The notes under the pieces are model-generated. The model saw only the letters and a program-made list of their open reading frames with translations, had not been told where the DNA came from and ran no database searches. From Pedobacter sp. N36a (GTDB taxonomy: Bacteria; Bacteroidota; Bacteroidia; Sphingobacteriales; Sphingobacteriaceae), in assembly GCF_014472395.1 (NCBI RefSeq), contig NZ_JACSZW010000006.1, forward strand, positions 248,001 through 312,000: a stretch of DNA of 64,000 bases. Direction: 5' to 3'. Shown one piece after another: positions 46,419-54,670 of the stretch. Positions within the stretch are counted from its first letter, which is position 1. Every line of letters starts with the position of its first letter. Made by a program: the position numbers and the translations under genes.

Positions 46419-46448
46419 GGCCTCTGAGATGATTAGAGGCCTTTCTTT
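46419..46448 (+). terminator. Terminator shared by the convergent small membrane protein and ispD genes
   Basis: A 7-bp stem GGCCTCT/AGAGGCC is followed by TTTCTTTAT. It overlaps the last codons of ispD on the other strand. Confidence 0.8.
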
Positions 46449-47107
46449 ATATAAATAGCTGCGATATCCAGGTCTTCTGGATAAGTGATCTTGATGTTTT
46501 CACGACTCCCTTCAATGACATGAATAGGGTATCCGGAATATTCAACCACCGAAGCATCATCAGTAAATTCATTTCTGAAAGGCTGCTGATAAGCTTTCCT
46601 GAGTTGCGCTATGGCAAAGGTTTGTGGGGTTTGGATCATCAGCAGCAGCTCCCTGTTCAGTGCCTCGGTTTTTCCTTCAGTATTAATGCTCCGAACAGAG
46701 TCTGTTGATTTTACACCAGCTACTGCATTGCCATTCGTCTCGGCAGCAGCAAAAGAACGTAAAATAAGGTCGGCAGAAATTAAAGGGCGTACCGCATCGT
46801 GGATGGCAACGATTCCTTTGCCTTTAATGGCCTTTAAGCCGTTTTTAACGGAATGAAAGCGTTGATCCCCACCCTTTATGACCAAATGCTTAATCGTGAA
46901 GCTGTGGCGCCTGCATAGCTCTTCCCAGTACTCATGCTGGTGGATATTTAAAACCAGTAACAATTCGGGCTGCAGTTCAGTGTTCGCAAAAGCCTCCAGG
47001 GTGTGCATCAGGATGGGTTTGCCGTTCAATAGCAAAAACTGCTTCGCGATATTGCTTTGCATTCTTGATCCGGAACCTCCTGCGACTATAATTGCGTAAT
47101 ATTTCAT
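46433..47107 (-). CDS. ispD: 2-C-methyl-D-erythritol 4-phosphate cytidylyltransferase
   Basis: A 224-residue enzyme of the MEP isoprenoid route. The N-terminal nucleotide-binding motif reads IIVAGGSGSRMQSNIAKQFL, followed by LNGKPILMHTLEAF. VAIHDAVRPLISADL holds the conserved substrate contacts, and VKSTDSVRSI, IQTPQTFAIAQL and DDASVVEYSG are typical. The ending ENIKITYPEDLDIA is also typical. The length is standard. It is monocistronic and its 3' end carries the convergent terminator. Confidence 0.96.
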   Translation of the reverse strand: MKYYAIIVAGGSGSRMQSNIAKQFLLLNGKPILMHTLEAFANTELQPELLLVLNIHQHEYWEELCRRHSFTIKHLVIKGGDQRFHSVKNGLKAIKGKGIVAIHDAVRPLISADLILRSFAAAETNGNAVAGVKSTDSVRSINTEGKTEALNRELLLMIQTPQTFAIAQLRKAYQQPFRNEFTDDASVVEYSGYPIHVIEGSRENIKITYPEDLDIAAIYIKKGL

Positions 47108-47142
47108 CTCTTTTGGAAAGTTGTGTGCGCTTGTTAAACAAA

Positions 47143-47182
47143 AATAGGAGATCCAAACCTTAATGGTTCAAAATCTCCTATT
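47143..47182 (-). terminator. Terminator of queA
   Basis: AATAGGAGAT (47143-47152) pairs with ATCTCCTATT (47173-47182), with an inner AAACC/GGTT stem, and TTTTTG follows on the minus strand. Confidence 0.88.
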
Positions 47183-47201
47183 TTAATCGCTGTATTTTTT
47201 A

Positions 47202-48251
47202 TTAGATGATCAACATCGCATCTCCATAACTGTAGAAGCGATATTTTTCTTTTAAAGCTACTTCATAAGCATTTCTTACGTAATCGTAACCACCAAAGGC
47301 ACTTACCATCATCAATAGAGTAGATTCAGGGGTGTGGAAATTGGTAATCATTGAATTCGCAATGCTGAAATCATAGGGAGGGAAGATGAATTTACTCGTC
47401 CAGTCGTTTGCTGGTTTTAACATTCTTCCCGAAGAAACAGCAGATTCAATCGCACGCATAGAAGTAGTTCCTACCGCACAGATTCTTCTTTTTTCTTCAA
47501 TTGCCTTGTTCACGATGTCTGCATCTTTCTGCTCAATGATGAATTGCTCAGAATCCATTTTGTGTTTCGTTAAGTCTTCCACTTCTACTGATCTGAAAGT
47601 ACCTAAGCCTACGTGTAAAGTTACTTCCGCAAAGTTGATGCCTTTCAGTTCCAGACGTTTCATCAGCTCTCTGCTGAAGTGTAATCCAGCTGTAGGAGCT
47701 GCAACCGCACCTTCATGCTTAGCGAAGATCGTTTGGTAACGCTCTTTATCTTGAGCAGTAGCTTTACGTTTGATATATTTTGGAAGTGGAGTTTCTCCTA
47801 GAATTTCAATGTTTTTTCTGAATTCTTCATCAGTACCGTCAAATAAGAAACGAATGGTACGTCCGCGGGAAGTGGTATTGTCTACTACTTCAGCAACTAA
47901 TAAGTCGTCATCGCCGAAATATAGCTTGTTTCCAACACGAATTTTACGTGCAGGATCTACTAAAACGTCCCATAAACGCAACTCTTTATTCAGTTCGCGT
48001 AGTAAAAACACTTCAATTGTTGCACCTGTTTTTTCTTTATTGCCATATAAACGCGCAGGAAAAACTTTAGTGTTGTTTAAAATCATGACATCCTGATCGT
48101 CAAAATAACTTAAAACATCCTTGAATATTTTATGTTCAATTTTGCCACTATCTTTATGCAAAACCATTAAACGGGCTTCGTCCCTATGCTCTGAAGGATT
48201 ATTGGCAACTAATGATTCAGGTAGATTAAACTTAAATTGAGATAACTTCAT
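47202..48251 (-). CDS. queA: tRNA preQ1(34) S-adenosylmethionine ribosyltransferase-isomerase
   Basis: A 349-residue enzyme of queuosine synthesis that moves the ribosyl part of SAM onto preQ1 in tRNA. The N-terminus [28 protein letters not shown] is diagnostic, as are [44 protein letters not shown] and [10 protein letters not shown]. The [23 protein letters not shown] end block is intact. It is monocistronic, with a promoter and a terminator. Confidence 0.97.
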   Translation of the reverse strand: MKLSQFKFNLPESLVANNPSEHRDEARLMVLHKDSGKIEHKIFKDVLSYFDDQDVMILNNTKVFPARLYGNKEKTGATIEVFLLRELNKELRLWDVLVDPARKIRVGNKLYFGDDDLLVAEVVDNTTSRGRTIRFLFDGTDEEFRKNIEILGETPLPKYIKRKATAQDKERYQTIFAKHEGAVAAPTAGLHFSRELMKRLELKGINFAEVTLHVGLGTFRSVEVEDLTKHKMDSEQFIIEQKDADIVNKAIEEKRRICAVGTTSMRAIESAVSSGRMLKPANDWTSKFIFPPYDFSIANSMITNFHTPESTLLMMVSAFGGYDYVRNAYEVALKEKYRFYSYGDAMLII

Positions 48252-48278
48252 ATTTTTTCGATGTGATAATTAAGGGCG

Positions 48279-48312
48279 CAAATTTACGAAATATAATTTT
48301 CTTTTCCACAAA
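48279..48312 (-). promoter_or_regulatory. Promoter of queA
   Basis: On the minus strand TTTG (48312-48309), a 22-base spacer and TAAATTTG (48286-48279). The spacer is one base longer than the usual 19-21. Confidence 0.6.
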
Positions 48313-48423
48313 TAATCATCATTGTATGTCCTTGAATTGTTAAATCTACAACCATAAGGAGTGTTTTTAAGTAAAGCTTTGTATTTTTTATATTATATAG
48401 GATTTCTCTGTAACCTTTTTGGG

Positions 48424-48431
48424 TACTTTTG
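48424..48431 (+). promoter_or_regulatory. Candidate -7 box before the ABC permease gene
   Basis: TACTTTTG matches TAnnTTTG and lies 15 bases before the ATG, giving a leader of about 9-10 bases. The -33 region lacks a TTTG. Confidence 0.4.
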
Positions 48432-48446
48432 GTCTAAACCCTAATT

Positions 48447-49688
48447 ATGATTATTCTCAGACTAATAGGCGAAAGTTTTCGGTTTGCACTAGATGCGCTA
48501 CGCCAAAATAAAACGCGTACCATGCTTTCCTTATTGGGGATCACCATTGGTATCTTCACCATTATCTTCGTTTTCTCCGCAGTAGATACCCTAAGAGGTA
48601 AGTTGCAAGCCAGTATCGATAAATTAGGATCCAGTACTGTATTCGTACAGAAATGGCCATGGGGTGGATTCGGTGATTATCCATGGTGGAAATATGTGAA
48701 CAGACCAGAACCTTCATTGAGAGATTATGAAGGCCTAAGAGATCGTCTGGAGTATGTAGAAGGTGTTTCTTATGAGATCTCTGCCAATGCCAGAACGATA
48801 AAATATAGAAGTAACTCCGTAGAAGGTGGTTCCATCAGAGCCGCATCTCAGGATTTTAATAAAACATGGAATCTGGATTTTCAGGAAGGTAGATACTTCA
48901 CCGAAAATGAGGGTAAATCCGGTGCGCCAGTCGTAATTATCGGTGCCGATATTGCCAATGGATTGTTCAATGGAGATCAGGCCGTAGGTAAAGCGATTTC
49001 TGTAATGGGAAGAAGGCTAACCGTAGTTGGTGTGTTTAAAAAAGAAGGAGAGGATATGATGGGCATGTCGCAGGACAAAAATGTACTGATGCCCCTTAAT
49101 TTTGCCAAAGGAATTATGGATGTCGAAAGTGATAGGTATGATCCCACAATTACCGTAAGAGGGAAATCTTATGTGGCACTGGACGAAGTGGAAAGTGAAA
49201 TCAGAGGCGCATTAAGGGCGATTCGTAGAACGAGACCGGGTGCAGAAGATGATTTTGCACTGAACAAAAGTACGATCGCATCTAATCAGCTAGATCAGAT
49301 GTTCGGTGTCGTGGATATCGCCGGCTGGGTAATTGGTGGGTTCTCGATATTAGTTGGTGGTTTCGGTATCGCCAATATTATGTTCGTATCCGTGAAAGAA
49401 CGAACCAATATCATCGGTATTCAGAAGTCGCTGGGCGCAAAGAATTATTTTATTCTGCTCCAGTTCCTGTTTGAAGCAATTGCATTGTGTTTGCTGGGAG
49501 GGGCGTTTGGATTGCTGCTCGTTTACTTGCTGACGGTAGGATTGACTGCAGGCGGTTTTGAAATGACTTTGTTTATGAAGAATATTGTTTTAGGATTTAC
49601 GATTTCGGTAGTGATTGGTGTGATTTCTGGGTTCTGGCCGGCGTATTCGGCGTCGAGGTTGGACCCTGTTGAAGCAATTCGCTCCTAA
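48447..49688 (+). CDS. ABC transporter permease, MacB/FtsX type
   Basis: A 413-residue permease with the MacB layout: a first membrane segment after MIILRLIGESFRFALDALRQNKTRTMLSLLG, then the MacB periplasmic core (about 45-245), then the FtsX domain with three more segments near 295-320, 340-365 and 375-400. The elbow sequence MFVSVKERTNIIGIQKSLGAK and the ending GFWPAYSASRLDPVEAIRS are diagnostic. It probably works with an ATPase like the one at 44446. It is alone in its unit, with about 300 bases to the next gene. Confidence 0.94.
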   Translation: MIILRLIGESFRFALDALRQNKTRTMLSLLGITIGIFTIIFVFSAVDTLRGKLQASIDKLGSSTVFVQKWPWGGFGDYPWWKYVNRPEPSLRDYEGLRDRLEYVEGVSYEISANARTIKYRSNSVEGGSIRAASQDFNKTWNLDFQEGRYFTENEGKSGAPVVIIGADIANGLFNGDQAVGKAISVMGRRLTVVGVFKKEGEDMMGMSQDKNVLMPLNFAKGIMDVESDRYDPTITVRGKSYVALDEVESEIRGALRAIRRTRPGAEDDFALNKSTIASNQLDQMFGVVDIAGWVIGGFSILVGGFGIANIMFVSVKERTNIIGIQKSLGAKNYFILLQFLFEAIALCLLGGAFGLLLVYLLTVGLTAGGFEMTLFMKNIVLGFTISVVIGVISGFWPAYSASRLDPVEAIRS

Positions 49689-49934
49689 ATAGGACTTGTG
49701 CGCGCTGGGATATTTACTCGCGCCATTAAACAGTATGATGCAGAAAATGGCACAGTGCGGAAAGTAGCATGGTGCATGGAACTTTTCCTTAATTTTCTTT
49801 AGACCAAAAATGGACATCTAGCTTTGCAGACATTCGAAGGTTTGCCCTTTAGCAAAGATTCGGGGATGAAAAGCGGATGGGTATTTTTGCTTCCTAAATT
49901 GCATTCTCAAACAAAACATTATACCTGTAAAACA

Positions 49935-49973
49935 AAAAATGCCGGTTTCCAATCCAGGAACCGGCATTTTTTT
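49935..49973 (-). terminator. Strong bidirectional terminator after the aminotransferase gene
   Basis: A stem of ATGCCGGTTTCC against GGAACCGGCAT with one bulged T, flanked by A6 on the left and T7 on the right. It lies 12 bases beyond the aminotransferase stop codon and could also stop the plus-strand permease transcript. Confidence 0.9.
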
Positions 49974-49985
49974 AGCTAATTAATA

Positions 49986-51179
49986 TTAGCTTAATTTTTC
50001 TAAAGCTGTTTTGATTCTCAATACGGCATCTCTCAATTTATCTTCTGCAGCAGCATAAGAAATTCTGATACAATCTTCGTTACCGAAAGCTTCACCTGTT
50101 ACTGTGGATACATGAGCTTCATTTAAAAGGTAAAGACAAAGGTCTTCTGCATTGGTGATTTTGTAATCGCCAGTGCTGGTACCGAAATAAGCTTTAACTT
50201 CTGGGAAGAAGTAGAATGCACCATCAGGAAGGTTTACTTTGATATTTGGAATTTCTTTCAATAAAGCATAAACGATATCTCTGCGGCTTCTGAATTCATC
50301 AACCATAGCACTTACAGATTCTAAACCACCTTGGTAAGCATGTAAAGCCGCACGTTGTGCGATAGAAGAAGTTCCTGAGGTAACTTGTCCCTGCATTTTA
50401 TCACAAGCATTAGCAATCTCTTTGTTCGCAGCCATATAGCCTACGCGCCATCCAGTCATGGCATAAGACTTTGAGAAACCATTGATTAAGATTACTCTGT
50501 CTTTGATCGAGTCAAATTCAGCAATCGAAGCATGTTTTCCAACAAAGTTGATGTGCTCATAGATTTCATCAGAGATGATATAGATATTTGGATGTTTCTC
50601 AAATACAGCAACTAAGTCGGCAAGTTCTTCGTTCGAATAAACTGATCCTGTTGGGTTACATGGAGAAGAGAACATGAACAATTTGGTCTTTGGCGTAATA
50701 GCCGCTTCCAATTGTGCACCAGTAATTTTGAAGTTATTTTCTACGGTTGCATTGATAAATACAGTTTCGCCTTCCGCAAGTTTGATCATTTCTGAGTAAG
50801 ATACCCAGTATGGAGTAGGCACAATTACCTCTTCTCCAGGGTTTACCAGGCACATGACAGCATTGGCCAAAGATTGTTTTGCGCCAGTCGAAACTACGAT
50901 CTGCTCAAAACCATAGCTTAGTCCATTTTCTCTCAATAACTTATCAGCAATCGCCTTACGTAATTCAGGATAACCTGATACAGGAGTGTAGTAAGAGTAG
51001 TTCTCGTCCACAGCGATCTTCGCTGCATCCTTCACAAACTCTGGAGTAAAGAAGTCGGGCTCACCGAAGCTAAGGTTGATTACATCTATTCCTTTTGAGG
51101 ATAGTTCTCTACCTAACTTTGCCATTTTAATGGTCTGAGACTCTGAAAGGTTATTGATTCGGTTGGATAAAAATGTCAT
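49986..51179 (-). CDS. Class I/II pyridoxal-phosphate aminotransferase (aspartate aminotransferase-like)
   Basis: A 397-residue enzyme. The start at 51179 (MTFLSNRINNLSESQT) is preferred over the 14-codon longer frame. Typical blocks are INLSFGEPDFFTP, SPCNPTGSVYS, SDEIYEHINFVGKH and INGFSKSYAMTGWRVGYM, which holds the PLP-binding lysine. The ending LRDAVLRIKTALEKL is typical. It belongs to the AspC/Ib aminotransferase subgroup, most likely using aspartate or a related amino acid. The gene is monocistronic. Confidence 0.93.
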   Translation of the reverse strand: MTFLSNRINNLSESQTIKMAKLGRELSSKGIDVINLSFGEPDFFTPEFVKDAAKIAVDENYSYYTPVSGYPELRKAIADKLLRENGLSYGFEQIVVSTGAKQSLANAVMCLVNPGEEVIVPTPYWVSYSEMIKLAEGETVFINATVENNFKITGAQLEAAITPKTKLFMFSSPCNPTGSVYSNEELADLVAVFEKHPNIYIISDEIYEHINFVGKHASIAEFDSIKDRVILINGFSKSYAMTGWRVGYMAANKEIANACDKMQGQVTSGTSSIAQRAALHAYQGGLESVSAMVDEFRSRRDIVYALLKEIPNIKVNLPDGAFYFFPEVKAYFGTSTGDYKITNAEDLCLYLLNEAHVSTVTGEAFGNEDCIRISYAAAEDKLRDAVLRIKTALEKLS

Positions 51180-51293
51180 AATTTTTTGTGCGCAAGCAAA
51201 TATAATTTTGTGAGAAGGCAAATATATAAACCTAACGGAATTTTAAACTAAAAAAAATACTTTTTAATGTAATTTGCAGGTTAAAATGTACTT

Positions 51294-52292
51294 TTGACAG
51301 CTAAACTCTGCCAATTGTTACCTCAGAAAAAAGCAATACTCGTTTCTTTATGTATCAGCATCCTGCTGATGCTGGCTAAGTTTGTAGCCTACTTTATGAC
51401 GCATTCCAATGCCATCCTTACGGATGCCGCAGAAAGTATTGTCAATGTGCTAGCAAGTTCTTTTGCATTTTACAGCATCTATCTGGCCACTTTACCGAAA
51501 GATGAAAATCACCCCTATGGACATGGAAAGGTAGAATTCTTCTCTGCTTTTGTGGAAGGAATTCTGATCGCCATTGCTGGAGTGATCATTGTTTTTAAAT
51601 CTAGTTATGATCTGGTTTTTCCTAAGGAAATCAGTCAGTTATATGAAGGCGCAGCTATTATAGGTGCTACTGGTTTGGTGAATCTGCTGGTGGGCCTTTA
51701 CCTGATCAATACAGGCAAGAAACACCGTTCTATTACGCTGGAGGCTGATGGAAAACACCTGATGACCGATGCGATTACCAGTGCTGGACTGGTGATTGGA
51801 ATTATTCTGATACAACTGACCCAAATATTCTGGCTGGATAGTGCGATTTCTATTGTGCTGGGCTGCTATATTGTTTATAATGGTTATAAGCTCACCAGAA
51901 GGTCGGTAGGAGGACTAATGGATGAAAGTAATGTAGAATTGGTGAAAGATATTGTAAACATTTTACAGGATAACAGACAAGAATCCTGGATTGATGTCCA
52001 TAATTTAAGAGCGCAGCAATATGGTGCCGATCTGCATATCGATTGTCACATTACTTTACCTTACTATTACGATCTAAACCAGGTGCATCATGAAATATCT
52101 GCTATTGATCGGTTGATCAATGTGAAAGCAGAACATACCACAGAACTTTTTATTCATGCAGACCCTTGTCTGCCGGCATGTTGCAATTATTGCAAGATGA
52201 CCAATTGTAACGTCAGACAGGAAGCTTTCCAAAAGGAGATTCCATGGACGATAGACAATGCAACAAAAAACCAAAAACATTTCGATCAATGA
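51294..52292 (+). CDS. Cation diffusion facilitator family metal exporter
   Basis: A 332-residue CDF transporter with six membrane segments. The metal-site motifs are HSNAILTDAAESIVN in segment 2, the HPYGHGK loop between segments 3 and 4, and DGKHLMTDAITSAG in segment 5, all typical for Zn or Fe/Mn export. The C-terminal cytoplasmic domain has QYGADLHIDCHITLP and ends in a Cys-rich tail CLPACCNYCKMTNCNV that could also bind metal. No ATG is available at the expected N-terminus. TTG 51294 is used here; TTG 51315 is an alternative, since a TACTTTTG box overlaps the first codon. The TGA stop overlaps the NUDIX ATG. Confidence 0.9.
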   Translation: MTAKLCQLLPQKKAILVSLCISILLMLAKFVAYFMTHSNAILTDAAESIVNVLASSFAFYSIYLATLPKDENHPYGHGKVEFFSAFVEGILIAIAGVIIVFKSSYDLVFPKEISQLYEGAAIIGATGLVNLLVGLYLINTGKKHRSITLEADGKHLMTDAITSAGLVIGIILIQLTQIFWLDSAISIVLGCYIVYNGYKLTRRSVGGLMDESNVELVKDIVNILQDNRQESWIDVHNLRAQQYGADLHIDCHITLPYYYDLNQVHHEISAIDRLINVKAEHTTELFIHADPCLPACCNYCKMTNCNVRQEAFQKEIPWTIDNATKNQKHFDQ

Positions 52293-52726
52293 GTTATTTT
52301 AATGTAAGAGTATACGGTCTGCTGATCAATGCCGACAATCAAGTTTTGATTAGTGATGAGCAGTCGGGAGGAAGGGTTTTTACTAAATTTCCTGGTGGTG
52401 GACTGGAACTGGGTGAAGGCCTGATTGACGCACTCAAGAGAGAATTTATGGAAGAGTGTTACGCTGAAGTGGAAGTACTCGATCACATTTATACCACCGA
52501 TTTCTATGAGAAATCATCTTTTAATGACAGCCAGATTTTAAGTATTTATTATATAGTGAAAGAGCTAAAGCCGCTGGAACTTGATTTTAAAACTGTCCCT
52601 TTTGATTTTGAGGGAGATAGTCTGCAGTCCTTCAGATGGACGGATTTAAAAGACCTTAAAGTGACGGATGTGACTTTCAAAACAGACCAAAAAGTAGTCG
52701 AACTACTACTTCATAAAAATATTTAA
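52289..52726 (+). CDS. NUDIX hydrolase
   Basis: A 145-residue NUDIX protein. The ATG at 52289 overlaps the CDF stop (ATGA), which decides the start against the longer frame from 52244. The Nudix box is GGLELGEGLIDALKREFMEEC, with the REXXEE core intact; the usual glycine after it is tyrosine. NUDIX enzymes hydrolyse nucleoside diphosphates linked to another group. The substrate is not visible here. It is the middle gene of a CDF-NUDIX-bioA run with almost no gaps. Confidence 0.9.
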   Translation: MSYFNVRVYGLLINADNQVLISDEQSGGRVFTKFPGGGLELGEGLIDALKREFMEECYAEVEVLDHIYTTDFYEKSSFNDSQILSIYYIVKELKPLELDFKTVPFDFEGDSLQSFRWTDLKDLKVTDVTFKTDQKVVELLLHKNI

Positions 52727-52728
52727 TC

Positions 52729-53997
52729 ATGACTTTAGCAGAACGAGATCAGAAGGTAATCTGGCACCCTTATACGCAGATGAAGAATGCTTTGCCGCAT
52801 ATACCAATTGTAAGCGGATCAGGTGCCTATCTTTTTGATGAGGATGGAAAGAAGTATATTGATGCCGTTTCCAGCTGGTGGGTGAACATCCACGGACATT
52901 CACATCCCCATATTGCCAAAAAAGTATCCGAGCAATTGAGTGTATTAGAGCATGCGATTTTTGCTGGTTTTACCCATGAACCGGCCGTACTATTGGCGGA
53001 AAGGTTATTGGAAATCCTTCCTAAAGGTCAGGAAAAGGTGTTTTATACCGATAACGGATCCACTGCGGTGGAAGTTGCTCTTAAAATGTGTCTGCAGTTC
53101 TGGTCTAATACTGGAAGTGTCTCGCGGACTAAAATTATTGCTTTTAAAGATGCCTATCATGGTGATACTTTTGGAGCAATGTCTGTAAGCGGTAGAAGTA
53201 TTTTTACAGATCCTTTCAGCTCCATGCTATTTGATGTGGAGTTTATCGACCTTCCTAATGCGGATAATATCGCGCAGATCAAGTCTAAAATCAATTACTT
53301 GAGCAATGAAGTGGCTTGTTTCATCTTTGAACCAATGGTCCTTGGTGCTGGAGGAATGCTGATGTATGAGGCGGAATACCTGGATCAGCTGATTGACACC
53401 TGTCAGAAACAGGGTATTTTGACGATTGCAGATGAAGTGATGACCGGATTTGGTCGTACAGGGACTTTGTTTGCCTGTGAAGCTTTAACAGCGGCGCCTG
53501 ATATTTTCTGCCTTTCCAAAGGCCTGACCGGTGGTACCATGCCTTTAGGGGTAACCACTTGTAATGACAAGGTTTTTGAAGCATTTATGAGTGACGATAA
53601 ACTGAAAACCTTGTATCATGGACATTCCTTTACAGCGAATCCAGTTGCCTGTGCAGCTTCTTTAGCCAGTATGGATATTCTTTTGAGCTCGGAGACTTTG
53701 CCAAATATCCAAAGGGTAAAAGCAAAACATGAAGCGTTCGCTGCACAGATAAAAGACCATCCTAAGCTTAAAGATGTACGTCAGAAAGGGACTATTCTGG
53801 TCATAGAATGGGAAACAGGAACAAATACTTCTTATCTGAGCGGATTGAGAAATCAGTTGTATTCGTATTTTCTGGAAAGAGGGATTATTTTAAGGCCATT
53901 AGGAAATATCATTTACATTTTACCTCCGTACATTATCAGTGACGAGGATCTGGATTATATTTATAAAACCATCAACCAGGCTTTAAACGATATTTAA
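52729..53997 (+). CDS. bioA: Adenosylmethionine-8-amino-7-oxononanoate aminotransferase
   Basis: A 422-residue class III aminotransferase of biotin synthesis, making DAPA from KAPA with SAM as amino donor. Diagnostic parts are IWHPYTQMKNALPHIPIVSGSG, SSWWVNIHGHSHPHIAKK, FYTDNGSTAVEVALKM, ADEVMTGFGRTGTLFACE and CLSKGLTGGTMPLGV with the PLP lysine. The ATG follows the NUDIX stop by 2 bases. Other biotin genes are not in the window. Confidence 0.97.
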   Translation: MTLAERDQKVIWHPYTQMKNALPHIPIVSGSGAYLFDEDGKKYIDAVSSWWVNIHGHSHPHIAKKVSEQLSVLEHAIFAGFTHEPAVLLAERLLEILPKGQEKVFYTDNGSTAVEVALKMCLQFWSNTGSVSRTKIIAFKDAYHGDTFGAMSVSGRSIFTDPFSSMLFDVEFIDLPNADNIAQIKSKINYLSNEVACFIFEPMVLGAGGMLMYEAEYLDQLIDTCQKQGILTIADEVMTGFGRTGTLFACEALTAAPDIFCLSKGLTGGTMPLGVTTCNDKVFEAFMSDDKLKTLYHGHSFTANPVACAASLASMDILLSSETLPNIQRVKAKHEAFAAQIKDHPKLKDVRQKGTILVIEWETGTNTSYLSGLRNQLYSYFLERGIILRPLGNIIYILPPYIISDEDLDYIYKTINQALNDI

Positions 53998-54033
53998 CCG
54001 TCTGATTTTTCGGTAGGATATCATCAAAACCTG

Positions 54034-54669
54034 CTAAACTTCAACAATATGGCCTGGTGTAATGGCATAAAATCGGTCGCCTTGCTGTGGTTTCAGTATA
54101 CTTAATCCTGTAAAGGCACTAAAGGCGGGTAAAATAGCATACGATGCCCCAAAGTAAAAGCAAGGCAAACTTAACCTTTGTCTTGCTTTTCCATATACAG
54201 TGACTCCTGGATGGATATGTCCGGAGATGGTGTAATATTCATCTTCAGCTATTGGACGGTCGTGGATAAACCGGAATGGACAGCAGATCAATTCTTTTTC
54301 ATAAACTTCAATCCCTAAATCTTTGTAATCTTTAATCAAGAGCCTGTCGTGATTTCCTTTGATCAGTAGAAATTTTAGGTCTGGAAATGTAGCTCTCCAT
54401 TGCGAAAAAACGGTGATATCGCTATTCAGCTGATGGTGAAATAAATCTCCGGTGATCAGTAATTTTTTTGGATGATACTGTTCAATGAGTCCTTTAAGGC
54501 GTGTCAGGTCCTGGTCACCAATTGTTGAAGGTACTTGAATACCATGTTTTCTAAAATGTGCAGGTTTACCAATATGGAGGTCACTGATGAACAGCATTTC
54601 CTGTGCCGGCCAATAAATAGCCCTTTCTTTGCTCAATATTAATATTTCTCCCCGACAGGTAATTTGCAT
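54034..54669 (-). CDS. pdeM: Ligase-associated DNA damage response endonuclease PdeM (metallophosphoesterase)
   Basis: A 211-residue metallophosphoesterase (TIGR04123 type). The start at 54669 (MQITCRGEI) is chosen; the longer frame overlaps the helicase gene. Metal motifs are FISDLHIGKPAHFRKHGI, LITGDLFHHQLNSD, IKGNHDRLL and a GHIHPGV near the end. Characterised relatives act as manganese-dependent DNA endonucleases or phosphodiesterases. It is the last gene of the four-gene repair operon, one base after the helicase stop. Confidence 0.94.
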   Translation of the reverse strand: MQITCRGEILILSKERAIYWPAQEMLFISDLHIGKPAHFRKHGIQVPSTIGDQDLTRLKGLIEQYHPKKLLITGDLFHHQLNSDITVFSQWRATFPDLKFLLIKGNHDRLLIKDYKDLGIEVYEKELICCPFRFIHDRPIAEDEYYTISGHIHPGVTVYGKARQRLSLPCFYFGASYAILPAFSAFTGLSILKPQQGDRFYAITPGHIVEV

Positions 54670-54670
54670 G

